Assembly: GCA_963732405.1 (NCBI GenBank) | Contig: CAVSZG010000001.1 | Span: 2,480,001-2,544,000, forward strand | Source: JAUIAI01 sp963732405 | Lineage (GTDB): Bacteria; Pseudomonadota; Gammaproteobacteria; Burkholderiales; Burkholderiaceae_E | DNA: 64,000 bases | Reading direction: 5' to 3' | Shown here: positions 36,371 through 44,841 of the stretch, one piece after another | How positions within the stretch are numbered: the first letter of the stretch is position 1 | Layout of the letters: each line of letters opens with the position of its first letter | Position numbers and translations under genes: made by a program | Notes under the pieces: model-generated | What the model was told of the DNA's origin: nothing | Databases searched by the model: none | The model's input: the letters and a program-made list of their open reading frames with translations, nothing else

Positions 36371-37345
36371 ATGACACTGCCCGGTTTCAATCCCAGATGG
36401 CAAGATTTTCCCGATTACATCCTGGGCATCACGCGGCAGATCTGGGAAGATCGGCAGATTCACTCGTTGCACCACTATTACGCGGATGACATCGTTGTGC
36501 GCTCGCCCGCTTCGGTGGTACGAGGCAACCAGGGAGTGATCGCTGCAACGATGGCCACCCTGGCGGAGTTTCCCGATCGTGAGCTGCTGGGCGAAGACGT
36601 CATCTGGTGCGATGACCCAAATCATGGACTGCTGTCGTCGCATCGGCTGCTGTCCACGGCCACTCATGCCCGGCCAGGGGTTTACGGCGCGCCGACCGGA
36701 CGCCGGCTGGTCTACCGCATTCTTGCCGATTGCGCCGCGCGCCATGACCAGATCTATGATGAATGGCTGGTGCGCGACCAGGGGGCGATCGTGCGCCAGC
36801 TCGGCCTGGAGCCGCAAGCCTACGCTCGTGAGCTCATCGCCCGTGAGGGCGGGCCCGAGCATTGCGTCAAACCACTGAGCAGCGCCGAAGATCCGGGGGC
36901 GGCCTATCGTGGGCAGGGTAATGATCATCCGGCGGGTCAGCACTACGCCGATATCCTGACCCGGATCATGAACGCCGAACTGTCGGTGGTGCCTGCGCAA
37001 TATGACCGCGCCTGCCATCTCGAGTTACCAGGCGGGCAGACAGCCCACGGATGGGGTGCTGCCGACCAATTCTGGCTGGGTCTGCGCGCCTCGTTTCCGT
37101 CGGCGACATTCACCATTCATCATCAGATCGGCCGAGATGATCCGTTGTTCCTGCCGCGCGCTGCGCTGCGCTGGTCTTTGCAGGGGCGTCACGATGGTTG
37201 GGGCTCGTTTGGTGCCCCAACGGGCGCCTCGGTGATGGTCCTGGGCATCAGCCATGCAGAATTCGGCCCCTGGGGATTGCGCAGGGAATATGTTCTTCAT
37301 GACGAAACGGCGATCTGGAAGCAGATCGTCCTTCAGACAGGTTGA
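36371..37345 (+). CDS. Tandem SnoaL-like (NTF2-fold) protein, function unknown
   Basis: A 324-residue protein. The pattern of two separate alpha+beta cone segments fits two SnoaL-like/NTF2-type domains (about 15-150 and 195-315). The first has HHYYADDIVVRSPASVVRGNQGV; the second has GWGAADQFWLGLRASFPSATFTI. Such folds bind small hydrophobic ligands and include isomerases, cyclases and dehydratases, as well as non-catalytic members. The ATG at 36371 has GAAGGCG before it and begins just before the first conserved helix. It follows the importer ATPase by 40 bases and is 5 bases ahead of the bicupin, so it probably acts on the imported compound. No specific reaction can be assigned. Confidence 0.7.
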   Translation: MTLPGFNPRWQDFPDYILGITRQIWEDRQIHSLHHYYADDIVVRSPASVVRGNQGVIAATMATLAEFPDRELLGEDVIWCDDPNHGLLSSHRLLSTATHARPGVYGAPTGRRLVYRILADCAARHDQIYDEWLVRDQGAIVRQLGLEPQAYARELIAREGGPEHCVKPLSSAEDPGAAYRGQGNDHPAGQHYADILTRIMNAELSVVPAQYDRACHLELPGGQTAHGWGAADQFWLGLRASFPSATFTIHHQIGRDDPLFLPRAALRWSLQGRHDGWGSFGAPTGASVMVLGISHAEFGPWGLRREYVLHDETAIWKQIVLQTG

Positions 37346-37350
37346 GGCGG

Positions 37351-38316
37351 ATGACACCGACAGACATGGAACGGCGCATCGTGCGCTATGGCGATCTGGT
37401 GCCCTGCAAGACAGCATTCATCGACGCACACTCGCCGGGTTCGGACCAGAAGGAAAACTACACGATCATCGGCGCCGGGGTGTCCGAGAGCGCCGATCAG
37501 CATGTGCATATCCGCGAGACTCCCGGCTTCAACATCGGGGCAGCAGGTCAGCCTCCGCGATGCCGCAACTCCCTGCATACCCATCGCACCGCCGAGGTGT
37601 TCTTCGTACTCAGCGGCCGATGGCGGTTCTTCTGGGGGCGTTACGGTGATGCGGGCGACGTCGTGCTCGACGAGGGCGACCTGTTCAACATACCGACCGG
37701 CATCTTTCGAGGCTTCGAAAACGTGGGCACCGACTACGGCATGATCATGGCCATCCTGGGCGGTGACGATGCGGGCGGTGGCGTGGTCTGGGCGCCCCAG
37801 GTGATCGAGGAGGCCGGCGCACATGGGCTGTTGCTCGGTGCGAATGGGCGGCTCTACGATACCCGGTCGGGGCAAACATTGCCTCCCGATGTGCCGCCAA
37901 TGCCCTTGCTCACCGAATCCGAACTCATGGCGTATCCGGAAACGCCGGTGCGAGAAGTTGTTCCGCGTTGCATCGCCCGCTATCAGGACATGATGGCCCT
38001 GGCAAAGACGGCACCGGCCGCCGTTATCGGCCCTGATGCGCTGATCGTCGACCGTCCGGGCTTTGAGGTCGACTTCATCACCCGCAGCTCGATCGGGGCC
38101 GAGGGCTATCAGTGCGATCGCGATGAAGTATTGATGGTGATGCGCGGACACTGGCGGCTCGCCTGGGACGATGGCGCCGTGACCCTCGCCCCCGGCGATA
38201 CCTGCATCCTGCCGCCCCGACTGGTGCGTTCGCTCAGCCCGGCAATGAACGGCGAGGCAAGCCTGTTCCGCGTGCGCAAGACCGATGATCCGGCGCTGCG
38301 GGCGGTGTCGCCATGA
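37351..38316 (+). CDS. Two-domain cupin protein
   Basis: A 321-residue bicupin. The first cupin (about 70-150) has HTHRTAEVFFVLSGRWRFFWG and GDLFNIPTGIFRGFENVG. The second (about 240-300) has DRDEVLMVMRGHWRLAWDDG and APGDTCILPP. The first keeps His and Glu positions used for metal binding; the second lacks the usual paired histidines (YQCDRDEV), so only one site may hold metal. Some bicupins are dioxygenases for aromatic acids, and others are isomerases or sensors. The ATG at 37351 directly follows GAGGCGG. The stop overlaps the ATG of a truncated MetE-family gene (ATGA). Confidence 0.8.
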   Translation: MTPTDMERRIVRYGDLVPCKTAFIDAHSPGSDQKENYTIIGAGVSESADQHVHIRETPGFNIGAAGQPPRCRNSLHTHRTAEVFFVLSGRWRFFWGRYGDAGDVVLDEGDLFNIPTGIFRGFENVGTDYGMIMAILGGDDAGGGVVWAPQVIEEAGAHGLLLGANGRLYDTRSGQTLPPDVPPMPLLTESELMAYPETPVREVVPRCIARYQDMMALAKTAPAAVIGPDALIVDRPGFEVDFITRSSIGAEGYQCDRDEVLMVMRGHWRLAWDDGAVTLAPGDTCILPPRLVRSLSPAMNGEASLFRVRKTDDPALRAVSP

Positions 38317-38354
38317 CCCGGATCGCCACCACCCATGTAGGCTCGCTGCCGCGG
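38313..38354 (+). pseudogene. 5' remnant of a MetE-type (cobalamin-independent methionine synthase family) gene
   Basis: The first 14 codons read MTRIATTHVGSLPR, the characteristic N-terminal start of the MetE C-terminal/UROD-like family. The ATG overlaps the bicupin stop by ATGA, as for an operon member. After codon 14 the family likeness stops; 12 bases further on lies the end of the aldehyde dehydrogenase gene on the other strand. The frame stays open into that gene only by chance. The rest of the gene is missing, which points to a deletion or rearrangement with a breakpoint near 38354. Confidence 0.65.
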
Positions 38355-38366
38355 TGTCAACGGACG

Positions 38367-39842
38367 TCACCGCATCACGAACGGATTCGCCGGCGCCCCT
38401 TCCCCGAACGAGATCATCGTGCTCTTGGTTTCGAGATAGCCGCGGATCGATTCGATGCCGCTTTCCCGTCCGATGCCGGAATGTTTCATGCCGCCGAAGG
38501 GCATCATGTAGCTGATCGCGCGATAGGTATTGACCCACACGGTGCCGGCCTTGATGGCGCGCGACACGCGCATCGCCCGACCGATGTTCTCGGTCCAGAT
38601 GCCGGCAGCCAACCCATAGATGGTGTCGTTGGCGATCCGGATCGCCTCCTGTTCGTCGTCAAATCCGATGATCGACAGGACCGGGCCGAAGACCTCTTCC
38701 CGCGCGATCCGCATGCCCGGCTCGACGTCCACAAAGATCGTGGGCTCGATGAACTGGCCGCCGGGCAGATCGGTGGCGGGTTTGCCGCCGAGAATGCAGC
38801 GTGCGCCCTCCTGTCGGGCCACGTCGATATAGTCGAGCACCTTGCGATACTGGGGCGGTGTGGTGACCGGGCCGATATTTGTGTCAGCCTTCATCGGATC
38901 GCCCCGGCGGGCCGTTTCACCGAGCTTGCGAACCCGCTCGGTGAAGGCTTCCCTGATCGAGTTCTGCACCAATAATCGGGAGCCGGCGATGCAGGTCTGA
39001 CCCGTCGCCGCAAAGATGCCCGAGATCGCGCCGGCAGCGGCCTTGTCCAGATTGCAGTCGGCAAACACGATGTTGGGCGACTTGCCGCCGAGTTCGAGCG
39101 TGACGCGTTTCATGCTTCTGGCCGCCTGGGCATAGATGCGTGCACCCGTGGCGTCCGAGCCGGTGAACGTGATCTTTGCGACATCGGGATGATCGACCAG
39201 GGCCGAGCCCGCCTCGGTGCCCAGGCCGGTGACGACATTGAACACGCCGTCGGGAAAACCGGCCTCCCGGGTCAGGGCCGCGAATTCCAGGGTCGAAGCC
39301 GAGGCGAATTCCGATGGTTTGACGACCACGGCGCAGCCGGCGGCAATTGCCGGCGCACATTTCCAGGCAATGAACAGCAGCGGCGAGTTCCATGCGGTCA
39401 GTGCGCCCACGACGCCGACCGGCTCGTGGGTGGTGTAGGCGAAGTGCTCGGGCTTGTCGATCGGCATGACCGATCCTTCGAGCTTGTCGGCCAGGCCGCC
39501 GTAGTAACGCCACCACTCGGGGTGGTAGTCGAGCTGCCCCTTCATTTCCGAATACAGCTTGCCATTGTCGCGGACCTCGATCTCGGCCAGGCGCTGGGCG
39601 TTTGCTGCCACGAGTTCGGCGAGCCTGAGCATGAGCTTGCCGCGCTGCGTGGGCGTCATGCCAGCAAAGGGACCCTCGGTCATTGCCCGTCTGGCGGCCA
39701 GCACCGCGCTGTCGACATCGCGCGCGCAGCCTTGCGGGATGCGTGCCCAGACTTCGCCTGTGTATGGATTGACCGTGTCCAACCATTGGCCGCCGATCGG
39801 GTCGACATAGCTTCCGTCGATGAAATGCTGATACTGCTTCAT
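38367..39842 (-). CDS. NAD(P)-dependent aldehyde dehydrogenase
   Basis: A 491-residue enzyme of the ALDH superfamily (betaine-aldehyde/aromatic-aldehyde type), oxidising an aldehyde to its acid. Seen: TAWNSPLLFIAWKCAPAIA, KPSEFAS (cofactor), FTGSDATG (Rossmann turn), the general base Glu in LELGGKSPN, the catalytic Cys in GQTCIAGSR, and EEVFGPVLS near the end. Length is typical. A good ribosome-binding site (AAGGAGA) precedes the ATG. It is transcribed toward the truncated MetE-type gene and divergently from the porin gene, sharing a 194-base AT-richer promoter region with it. The aldehyde is not known. Confidence 0.93.
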   Translation of the reverse strand: MKQYQHFIDGSYVDPIGGQWLDTVNPYTGEVWARIPQGCARDVDSAVLAARRAMTEGPFAGMTPTQRGKLMLRLAELVAANAQRLAEIEVRDNGKLYSEMKGQLDYHPEWWRYYGGLADKLEGSVMPIDKPEHFAYTTHEPVGVVGALTAWNSPLLFIAWKCAPAIAAGCAVVVKPSEFASASTLEFAALTREAGFPDGVFNVVTGLGTEAGSALVDHPDVAKITFTGSDATGARIYAQAARSMKRVTLELGGKSPNIVFADCNLDKAAAGAISGIFAATGQTCIAGSRLLVQNSIREAFTERVRKLGETARRGDPMKADTNIGPVTTPPQYRKVLDYIDVARQEGARCILGGKPATDLPGGQFIEPTIFVDVEPGMRIAREEVFGPVLSIIGFDDEQEAIRIANDTIYGLAAGIWTENIGRAMRVSRAIKAGTVWVNTYRAISYMMPFGGMKHSGIGRESGIESIRGYLETKSTMISFGEGAPANPFVMR

Positions 39843-39930
39843 GGGATCTCCTTGTCGTCATCATCTGCCGGCATGCAGTGATGATCGTAATGCCTTCGCG
39901 GGGGGTTGAAATTGCCTCGATGAACTTATT

Positions 39931-39977
39931 CCTAAGATAATCTGATGAATAATAAACAATATTTCAATTGTCTTAGG
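39931..39977. promoter_or_regulatory. Inverted repeat in the aldehyde dehydrogenase-porin promoter region
   Basis: CCTAAGA (39931-39937) and TCTTAGG (39971-39977) are exact inverted copies, separated by a 33-base AT-rich stretch; the likeness extends weakly inward (CCTAAGATAAT against CCTAAGACAAT). This is the AT-richest part of the divergent gap between 39842 and 40037. It could be two regulator half-sites that bend or loop the shared promoter. No matching regulator is identified. Confidence 0.35.
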
Positions 39978-40036
39978 TTGGCCTGCATGATCGAATTCAG
40001 TCCATACCGTTACCGACAATTCACGGAGACTCGTTC

Positions 40037-41092
40037 ATGTTCATCCCGTCCTACCGGGGCGCCGCCCTTGCCGTGTCAGCCTCGCTGGGTTTGGTTCATG
40101 CTGGTTCATTCGCAGCGGATTCGATTCAGTTGTACGGTCTGGCCGATGTGAACGTGGGCTCTTATCAGGCCAGTGGTGCGGAGCGCGATACACGCGTGGA
40201 GTCCGGTGGGATGACCACGAGTTATTTCGGCATCAAGGGTGAGGAAGACCTGGGCAATGGTCTGGCCGCGACGATCCAGCTGGAATCTTTCGTGCGGGTC
40301 GACTCGGGCGACGTCGGTCGTTTCCCCAACGATGCATTCTGGTCACGCAATGCCAATGTGGGGCTGCGTGGCAATTTTGGCGCGGTGAAGCTGGGCCGGG
40401 CCACCACACCTTTGTTCGTGTCGACGCTGTTGTTCAATCCGCTGGGCGACTCGTTCGGCTTCTCGCCGAGTATCCGGTCGTTTTTCGGGGCCACCGGCAA
40501 GGTGGCGGGCGACACGGGCTGGAGCAATGCGATTACCTGGTCGGCGCCCAAATTCGGCGGGGTTGGCGCCACGCTGCAATATGCCCTGGGCGAGGGCAGC
40601 GTGAGTGGTGACAGCATCGGCGCCAACCTGGTGTATTTCAGCGGGCCGATCGGCGCGACGCTGGCTGTACAGCAAGTCAAGGCGACCTTCGCCTCGGGCG
40701 ATGAAACCACCTGGCAGTTGGGCGGCTCCTACAGTATCGGAATCATCAAGGCCTTTGCGCAGATCGGCCGGGTCGACGAGGGAGCGACCACTGTTGCCAC
40801 TGCGGCGACCGGGACTACGCCGGCCGGCACGGCACCGACCGCCACCGCGAACACGAAAGACACGATCACGCAACTGGGCGCTTCAATGCCGCTGGGTGCC
40901 GGTTCACTGCTGGCTTCCTATGCGCGAGGCAAGACCTCGGGGGCGCGCAGCGACAAGCGTGATTTCTTCGCACTGGGTTACGACTACACCTTGTCCAAGC
41001 GTACCGATGCCTACCTGATGACCTTGTTCGACAAGCGCGATCAGCAAAGCCGGGGCACATCGCTGGCCGTCGGCGTTCGTCACCGCTTCTGA
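40037..41092 (+). CDS. Gram-negative trimeric porin (betaproteobacterial PorB/OmpC type)
   Basis: A 351-residue outer-membrane porin with a signal peptide (cleaved near SFA-AD, about residue 27). The opening strand SIQLYGLADVNVG, the motif GIKGEEDLGNGLAATIQLES, NVGLRGNFGAVKLGR and the terminal strand ending VGVRHRF match betaproteobacterial 16-stranded porins; a final Phe is the outer-membrane assembly signal. An Ala/Thr-rich segment (TVATAATGTTPAGTAPTATA, about 254-273) is probably an extracellular loop. CGGAGA lies upstream of the ATG. It faces the thiamine-diphosphate operon with only 14 bases between stops. It may serve uptake for the neighbouring catabolic genes, which is inference. Confidence 0.95.
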   Translation: MFIPSYRGAALAVSASLGLVHAGSFAADSIQLYGLADVNVGSYQASGAERDTRVESGGMTTSYFGIKGEEDLGNGLAATIQLESFVRVDSGDVGRFPNDAFWSRNANVGLRGNFGAVKLGRATTPLFVSTLLFNPLGDSFGFSPSIRSFFGATGKVAGDTGWSNAITWSAPKFGGVGATLQYALGEGSVSGDSIGANLVYFSGPIGATLAVQQVKATFASGDETTWQLGGSYSIGIIKAFAQIGRVDEGATTVATAATGTTPAGTAPTATANTKDTITQLGASMPLGAGSLLASYARGKTSGARSDKRDFFALGYDYTLSKRTDAYLMTLFDKRDQQSRGTSLAVGVRHRF

Positions 41093-41106
41093 GCCGGCGC
41101 CTGCCA

Positions 41107-42825
41107 TCAGGCCGCGGCTGCGATCTGGATATCGAGCACGACCTGGCGACGCTCCTTGCCCGCGATCTCGATCGCCCGATCGAGTGCTGCGGGCAGGGCC
41201 TGGCCCTCGGACACGGTTTCTGCATGAGCGCGACTGGCTCGCGCAGTCATCGCAAAATCGGGACTGGGGTTTAGGCCGGTGAACGGCATGGTCGGCGCAC
41301 GCACCGCATGGCCACCGGGATACAGCCCTGTGACTGACTGGCGAACCGCACCCCACTCATGATTGTTCAGGATCAGGGTGACCACCGGCAGACGCAGCGA
41401 CTCGGCGATCTGATGGCAGGCGGTGGGGTTGGCGAACAGGTAGGAGCCGTCGCCCATGGTGGCCAGCACCAGGGCCGAGGGCTGCGCCAGCTGCATACCC
41501 ATGGCGGCCGGCAGACACCAGCCCAGGCCTCCTGAATACGGCTCCTGAAACCAGCTCCCGTGATGCTCGAGATCGAGCGGGGCCAATGGGCAGCCCAACT
41601 CGGAGAACACCCGCGCATCCCGCCCCCGGATGGCCCGTCCCAGGCACAGACTCACCCAATCCTTGGTGATGGCGTGGCCACCCGATTCGGCGTCGCGTTG
41701 CACGGCGCGCCGGGTCTGTTCACTGACCTGGCTGATGCGTGCGCGGCGTTGCTCGATCATGGGCTGATCCGTCGGTGGTACCGGTCCCATGAGCCTGATC
41801 AGGGCTGATAGTGCATCGGCAGTCTCGCCGACCAGGGCCACATCGACCGGAAAATTGCGCACCGGTGTGCGGCTGAACAAGGGATCGGGACCAAGCTGGA
41901 TCACCTGGCAGCCGGGCGGCAGGGATTGACGGTCGGGCGACCAGGGGGCCAGGCTGTCGATGACGAGCACGACGTCGGCATCGGCCAGCCACGGGTGCGG
42001 ATCGACTCCGCACTGCATCGGATGGCGCATCGGCAGCGACAACCGGGTGGCCCAGTAGTGGTTCACGGGCAGCGCCCAGGTGGTCACGAACTCGCCGAAT
42101 GCCTTGAATACGTCGGCGCTGCCCACGCCCCGCTGGCTGATCACCAACGGACGGCGCGCGGCGCGCAGCAGGGCCACGGCGGCTGCGAGCGCATCCGGAT
42201 CGGGCGACGGGCGCACCGGCTGCAGTCGTGAGAGGCCGGTCCGGGGCGGCGCGGCGACGGGTTCACAGAGGGTTTCGCGAGGCAGGCTCAGATACACCGG
42301 GCCGCGCGGCGTGGAATTGGCGATGGCATGGCCGCGATCGAGCAGGCTGGCGATCTGCTCGGGAAAGCGCAATTCGTAGTCCCACTTGCAGGCTTCGCGC
42401 ACCAAGGCGGTCTGGTCGCGCATTTCCTGCCCCCAGCCGATCGGCACCGTGCGTGCGCCGAAACGATCCTGCTCGGTGGTGGGGGTACGCCCCGACATGA
42501 TGATCATCGGGGTGTGATCGCAGGCGGCATTGATGGCGCCGATGGCACCATTGGCCAGGCCGACATTGGTGTGCAGCATCACGGCCTGGGCGCGGCCGGT
42601 GGCGTAGTAATAGCCCTGGGCCATGCCCATGGCCGCATGTTCATGCGGCGCGATCACCGGCGTGGGCAGGTCGATGTTCATCGCGGCGGCATGCGCCAGG
42701 CCTTCGATGACCGGCGGGAAATCGGTGCCCGAATTGCCGAACACATAGTCGACCCCCAGTGTCTTGAGCTGGCTGAAGACGGTGCTACCGGCGCTCATCA
42801 GGGCCGAGTCTGTGGGTTCATCCAT
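41107..42825 (-). CDS. Thiamine-diphosphate-dependent enzyme, acetolactate synthase-like
   Basis: A 572-residue enzyme of the ThDP family that includes acetolactate synthase and benzoylformate decarboxylase. The Pyr domain has the activating Glu in APHEHAAMGMAQGYYYATGR; the PP domain has MGDGSYLFANPTACHQIAE and the NNHEWG segment (GDG...NN ThDP/Mg site). The central domain (about 190-330) is present. The ATG at 42825 overlaps the upstream FAD gene by 8 bases. Such enzymes cleave or join 2-oxo acids; which one acts here is not readable. It is the last gene of a four-gene operon with LeuC/LeuD-like and FAD-dependent enzymes. Confidence 0.85.
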   Translation of the reverse strand: MDEPTDSALMSAGSTVFSQLKTLGVDYVFGNSGTDFPPVIEGLAHAAAMNIDLPTPVIAPHEHAAMGMAQGYYYATGRAQAVMLHTNVGLANGAIGAINAACDHTPMIIMSGRTPTTEQDRFGARTVPIGWGQEMRDQTALVREACKWDYELRFPEQIASLLDRGHAIANSTPRGPVYLSLPRETLCEPVAAPPRTGLSRLQPVRPSPDPDALAAAVALLRAARRPLVISQRGVGSADVFKAFGEFVTTWALPVNHYWATRLSLPMRHPMQCGVDPHPWLADADVVLVIDSLAPWSPDRQSLPPGCQVIQLGPDPLFSRTPVRNFPVDVALVGETADALSALIRLMGPVPPTDQPMIEQRRARISQVSEQTRRAVQRDAESGGHAITKDWVSLCLGRAIRGRDARVFSELGCPLAPLDLEHHGSWFQEPYSGGLGWCLPAAMGMQLAQPSALVLATMGDGSYLFANPTACHQIAESLRLPVVTLILNNHEWGAVRQSVTGLYPGGHAVRAPTMPFTGLNPSPDFAMTARASRAHAETVSEGQALPAALDRAIEIAGKERRQVVLDIQIAAAA

Positions 42826-44311
42826 GTTGGCTGTCCTCGGGTTGTCGGGATCGTTCGAGATGCTCGGCGATTGTCGCTCCGGCGATCCAGCCGCCACCGA
42901 TGGCACTGAGCAGACCATTGCCCGAGAGGTATCCCCAGACGGAATTGCCCGATACGCCACGGGCGGCGCCACCGGCTGCCCACAGATTGGCCAGGCAACT
43001 GCCGTCGTGGCGGCGCACCCGGCATCGTGCATCGATGTCCAGGCCGCCCTGGGTGTGAAACAGCGCACCCGTTACCTTGATCGCATACCAGGGTGCTTCG
43101 AGTCCGCGGCTGAAGGAGCGTGCCTGCGCCGAGCCGGCTGGATGCAGGGGAATCCGGCCCGACCGGGTGTCGGGCTCGGGTCGCCTGTGCATCAGATTGG
43201 CCAGGGTATCGCCGAGCATGGCGGGCTGACAGCCGATCAGCGCGGCCAGCGCAGCGACGTCGGGCGCCGACCTGACCGCGCCCGCAGCTTCGGCATCGCG
43301 AAAGTCAGGAAAGCTGCGCGCCAGTTCGAGTATCGGTGCATCGAATACTGTCCAGGCGATGCTCTCGACTTGGGCCAGCACATGGACGGCCGCCTCGGAG
43401 TAGCCCTGAGTCTCGTCATGGAAGCGTTGTCCGTCGCGATTCACCTGGATGCCGCCGGCCATCATCAGGGCCCAACTGATCAACACGTTGTGTGGCACCG
43501 CCCACGAACCGTGACCCTGATATCCGCCCAGATCGGCGATGCCGGCATCCAGTTCGCGTCCCCAGGCGATGGCGCTGCCATCGTTGCCTGCATGTCCGGC
43601 AAACACCGCCTCGCTCATCTCGGGCAGCAGGTCCGCGACCATATGGCGATTGCCGCCGAAGCCATTACAGGCGAGCATCACCGCCGCACAGCGCAGCCTT
43701 TCGATCTGGCCATCGGGTCGCCGGTAACCGACGCCGATGAGGGTATCGCCAGCATCCACGTGCAATTCGGTCACGTGTGCCCGCATGAGCAGATCGGCCC
43801 CCGCGCCACGCACTGCCGCCTCGAGTCGGGCGATGAGTGCTGCACCTGTGCGCTCGGGGACCGAATGCATGCGTCGCACCTGGTGCCCCGGATAGAGGAA
43901 CCCGTCCAGCACCTCGAAGGGGATCCGGTAGCGCACACTCAGTGCATCAATGGCCTCGCGCACCGCCTCGCAATAGACGGGCACCAGGTGGGCGGCGGCC
44001 TGGCCCTTTGCCTTGGCCTGGATATCGGCCGCGAAACCAGCCACCGAATCAATTACCCCGGCGGCCTGCTGAACCGTCGTGCCGGCCGCCGGAATCAGGC
44101 CGGACGAGAGTGCGGTGGACCCACCGGGCTGGGCATCGCGTTCGATCACCACGCAATCGATCGACGCTTCGCGCAGCCTCAGCGCTGTCATCAGGCCGCA
44201 GGCACCGGCACCGATGATCGCCACGCTGACCTCGGGTGCCGACTCGAGCGGGATGCCATGCACGACCCGGGGAGGTTCGTGACCGGTCGAGTGATCGAGC
44301 GGCGGCGTCAT
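42818..44311 (-). CDS. FAD-dependent oxidoreductase, fumarate reductase/ketosteroid dehydrogenase-like
   Basis: A 497-residue flavoprotein. The N-terminal Rossmann fold VAIIGAGACGLMTALRLREA, with IERDAQPGGSTALSSG, binds FAD. The C-terminal AAGGAARGVSGNSVWGYLSGNGLLSA closes the FAD site as in the FrdA/flavocytochrome c/3-ketosteroid dehydrogenase group. A capping domain lies between (about 110-340). There is no signal peptide. The ATG at 44311 overlaps the LeuD-like stop by ATGA. Members reduce or introduce C=C bonds next to carbonyl or carboxyl groups; this would fit a pathway with a neighbouring hydratase pair, but the substrate is unknown. Confidence 0.82.
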   Translation of the reverse strand: MTPPLDHSTGHEPPRVVHGIPLESAPEVSVAIIGAGACGLMTALRLREASIDCVVIERDAQPGGSTALSSGLIPAAGTTVQQAAGVIDSVAGFAADIQAKAKGQAAAHLVPVYCEAVREAIDALSVRYRIPFEVLDGFLYPGHQVRRMHSVPERTGAALIARLEAAVRGAGADLLMRAHVTELHVDAGDTLIGVGYRRPDGQIERLRCAAVMLACNGFGGNRHMVADLLPEMSEAVFAGHAGNDGSAIAWGRELDAGIADLGGYQGHGSWAVPHNVLISWALMMAGGIQVNRDGQRFHDETQGYSEAAVHVLAQVESIAWTVFDAPILELARSFPDFRDAEAAGAVRSAPDVAALAALIGCQPAMLGDTLANLMHRRPEPDTRSGRIPLHPAGSAQARSFSRGLEAPWYAIKVTGALFHTQGGLDIDARCRVRRHDGSCLANLWAAGGAARGVSGNSVWGYLSGNGLLSAIGGGWIAGATIAEHLERSRQPEDSQHG

Positions 44312-44841
44312 GCGGATCGACCGGGCCGGTTGGCCAGCTGATTGATCAGACCACCGGCCCTGACCATCTCGAGCAGAAAACCGGGAATGGGTTCGCAGGG
44401 ATACCACCGGCCGTCGGTGCGGCCGATTGACAGGTCGGTCATCGCGAAGGTGATGACTTCGCCGTCGTCGAGCGCGGCGGCGATCGGCGTAGTCAGCAAC
44501 AACAGGCCCAGGTTGAACGCATTGCGAAAGAACAGTCCGCCGAACGACGGGGCGATCACGGCGCGAACACCCAGTTCGACCAGCACACCGGCGGCCTGTT
44601 CGCGTGACGATCCGATGCCGAAGTTCGCCCCGGCAGCAATCATGTCGCCGCATCGTACCGAGGCGGCGAATTCAGGTCGCACATGCTCCAGACAGTGAAC
44701 GGCCAGCTCTGGTGTCTCGAGTGTCATCCAGGCGCCAGGGGCCAAGGCATCGGTGTCGATGTCGGCGCCCAGCTTCCAGATCCGGTGTTGGCTCGGCGGC
44801 GCGTCGGGCTGCTGTGTCGTTGCGGCGTCGGGCGGGATCAT
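44308..44841 (-). CDS. LeuD-like small subunit of an aconitase-family hydratase
   Basis: A 177-residue swivel-domain protein. DIDTDALAPGAWM and GANFGIGSSREQAAGVLVELGVRAVIAPSFGGLFFRNAFNLGLL are the signatures of 3-isopropylmalate dehydratase small subunits. Its ATG overlaps the LeuC-like stop (ATGA). The setting next to a ThDP enzyme and an FAD oxidoreductase, with no leuB or leuA, suggests a hydratase of a related hydroxy-dicarboxylic acid and not leucine synthesis. That is inference from context. Confidence 0.85.
   Translation of the reverse strand: MIPPDAATTQQPDAPPSQHRIWKLGADIDTDALAPGAWMTLETPELAVHCLEHVRPEFAASVRCGDMIAAGANFGIGSSREQAAGVLVELGVRAVIAPSFGGLFFRNAFNLGLLLLTTPIAAALDDGEVITFAMTDLSIGRTDGRWYPCEPIPGFLLEMVRAGGLINQLANRPGRSA

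Noticed and set aside
38313..38975. A 220-residue forward protein starting at the MetE-type remnant.
   Set aside because: Only the first 14 codons resemble a protein family; the rest is the antisense of the aldehyde dehydrogenase gene.
42826..43068. An extended N-terminus for the thiamine-diphosphate enzyme starting at 43068.
   Set aside because: The extra 81 residues lie entirely inside the FAD oxidoreductase gene and show no family likeness; the ATG at 42825 gives the normal enzyme length.
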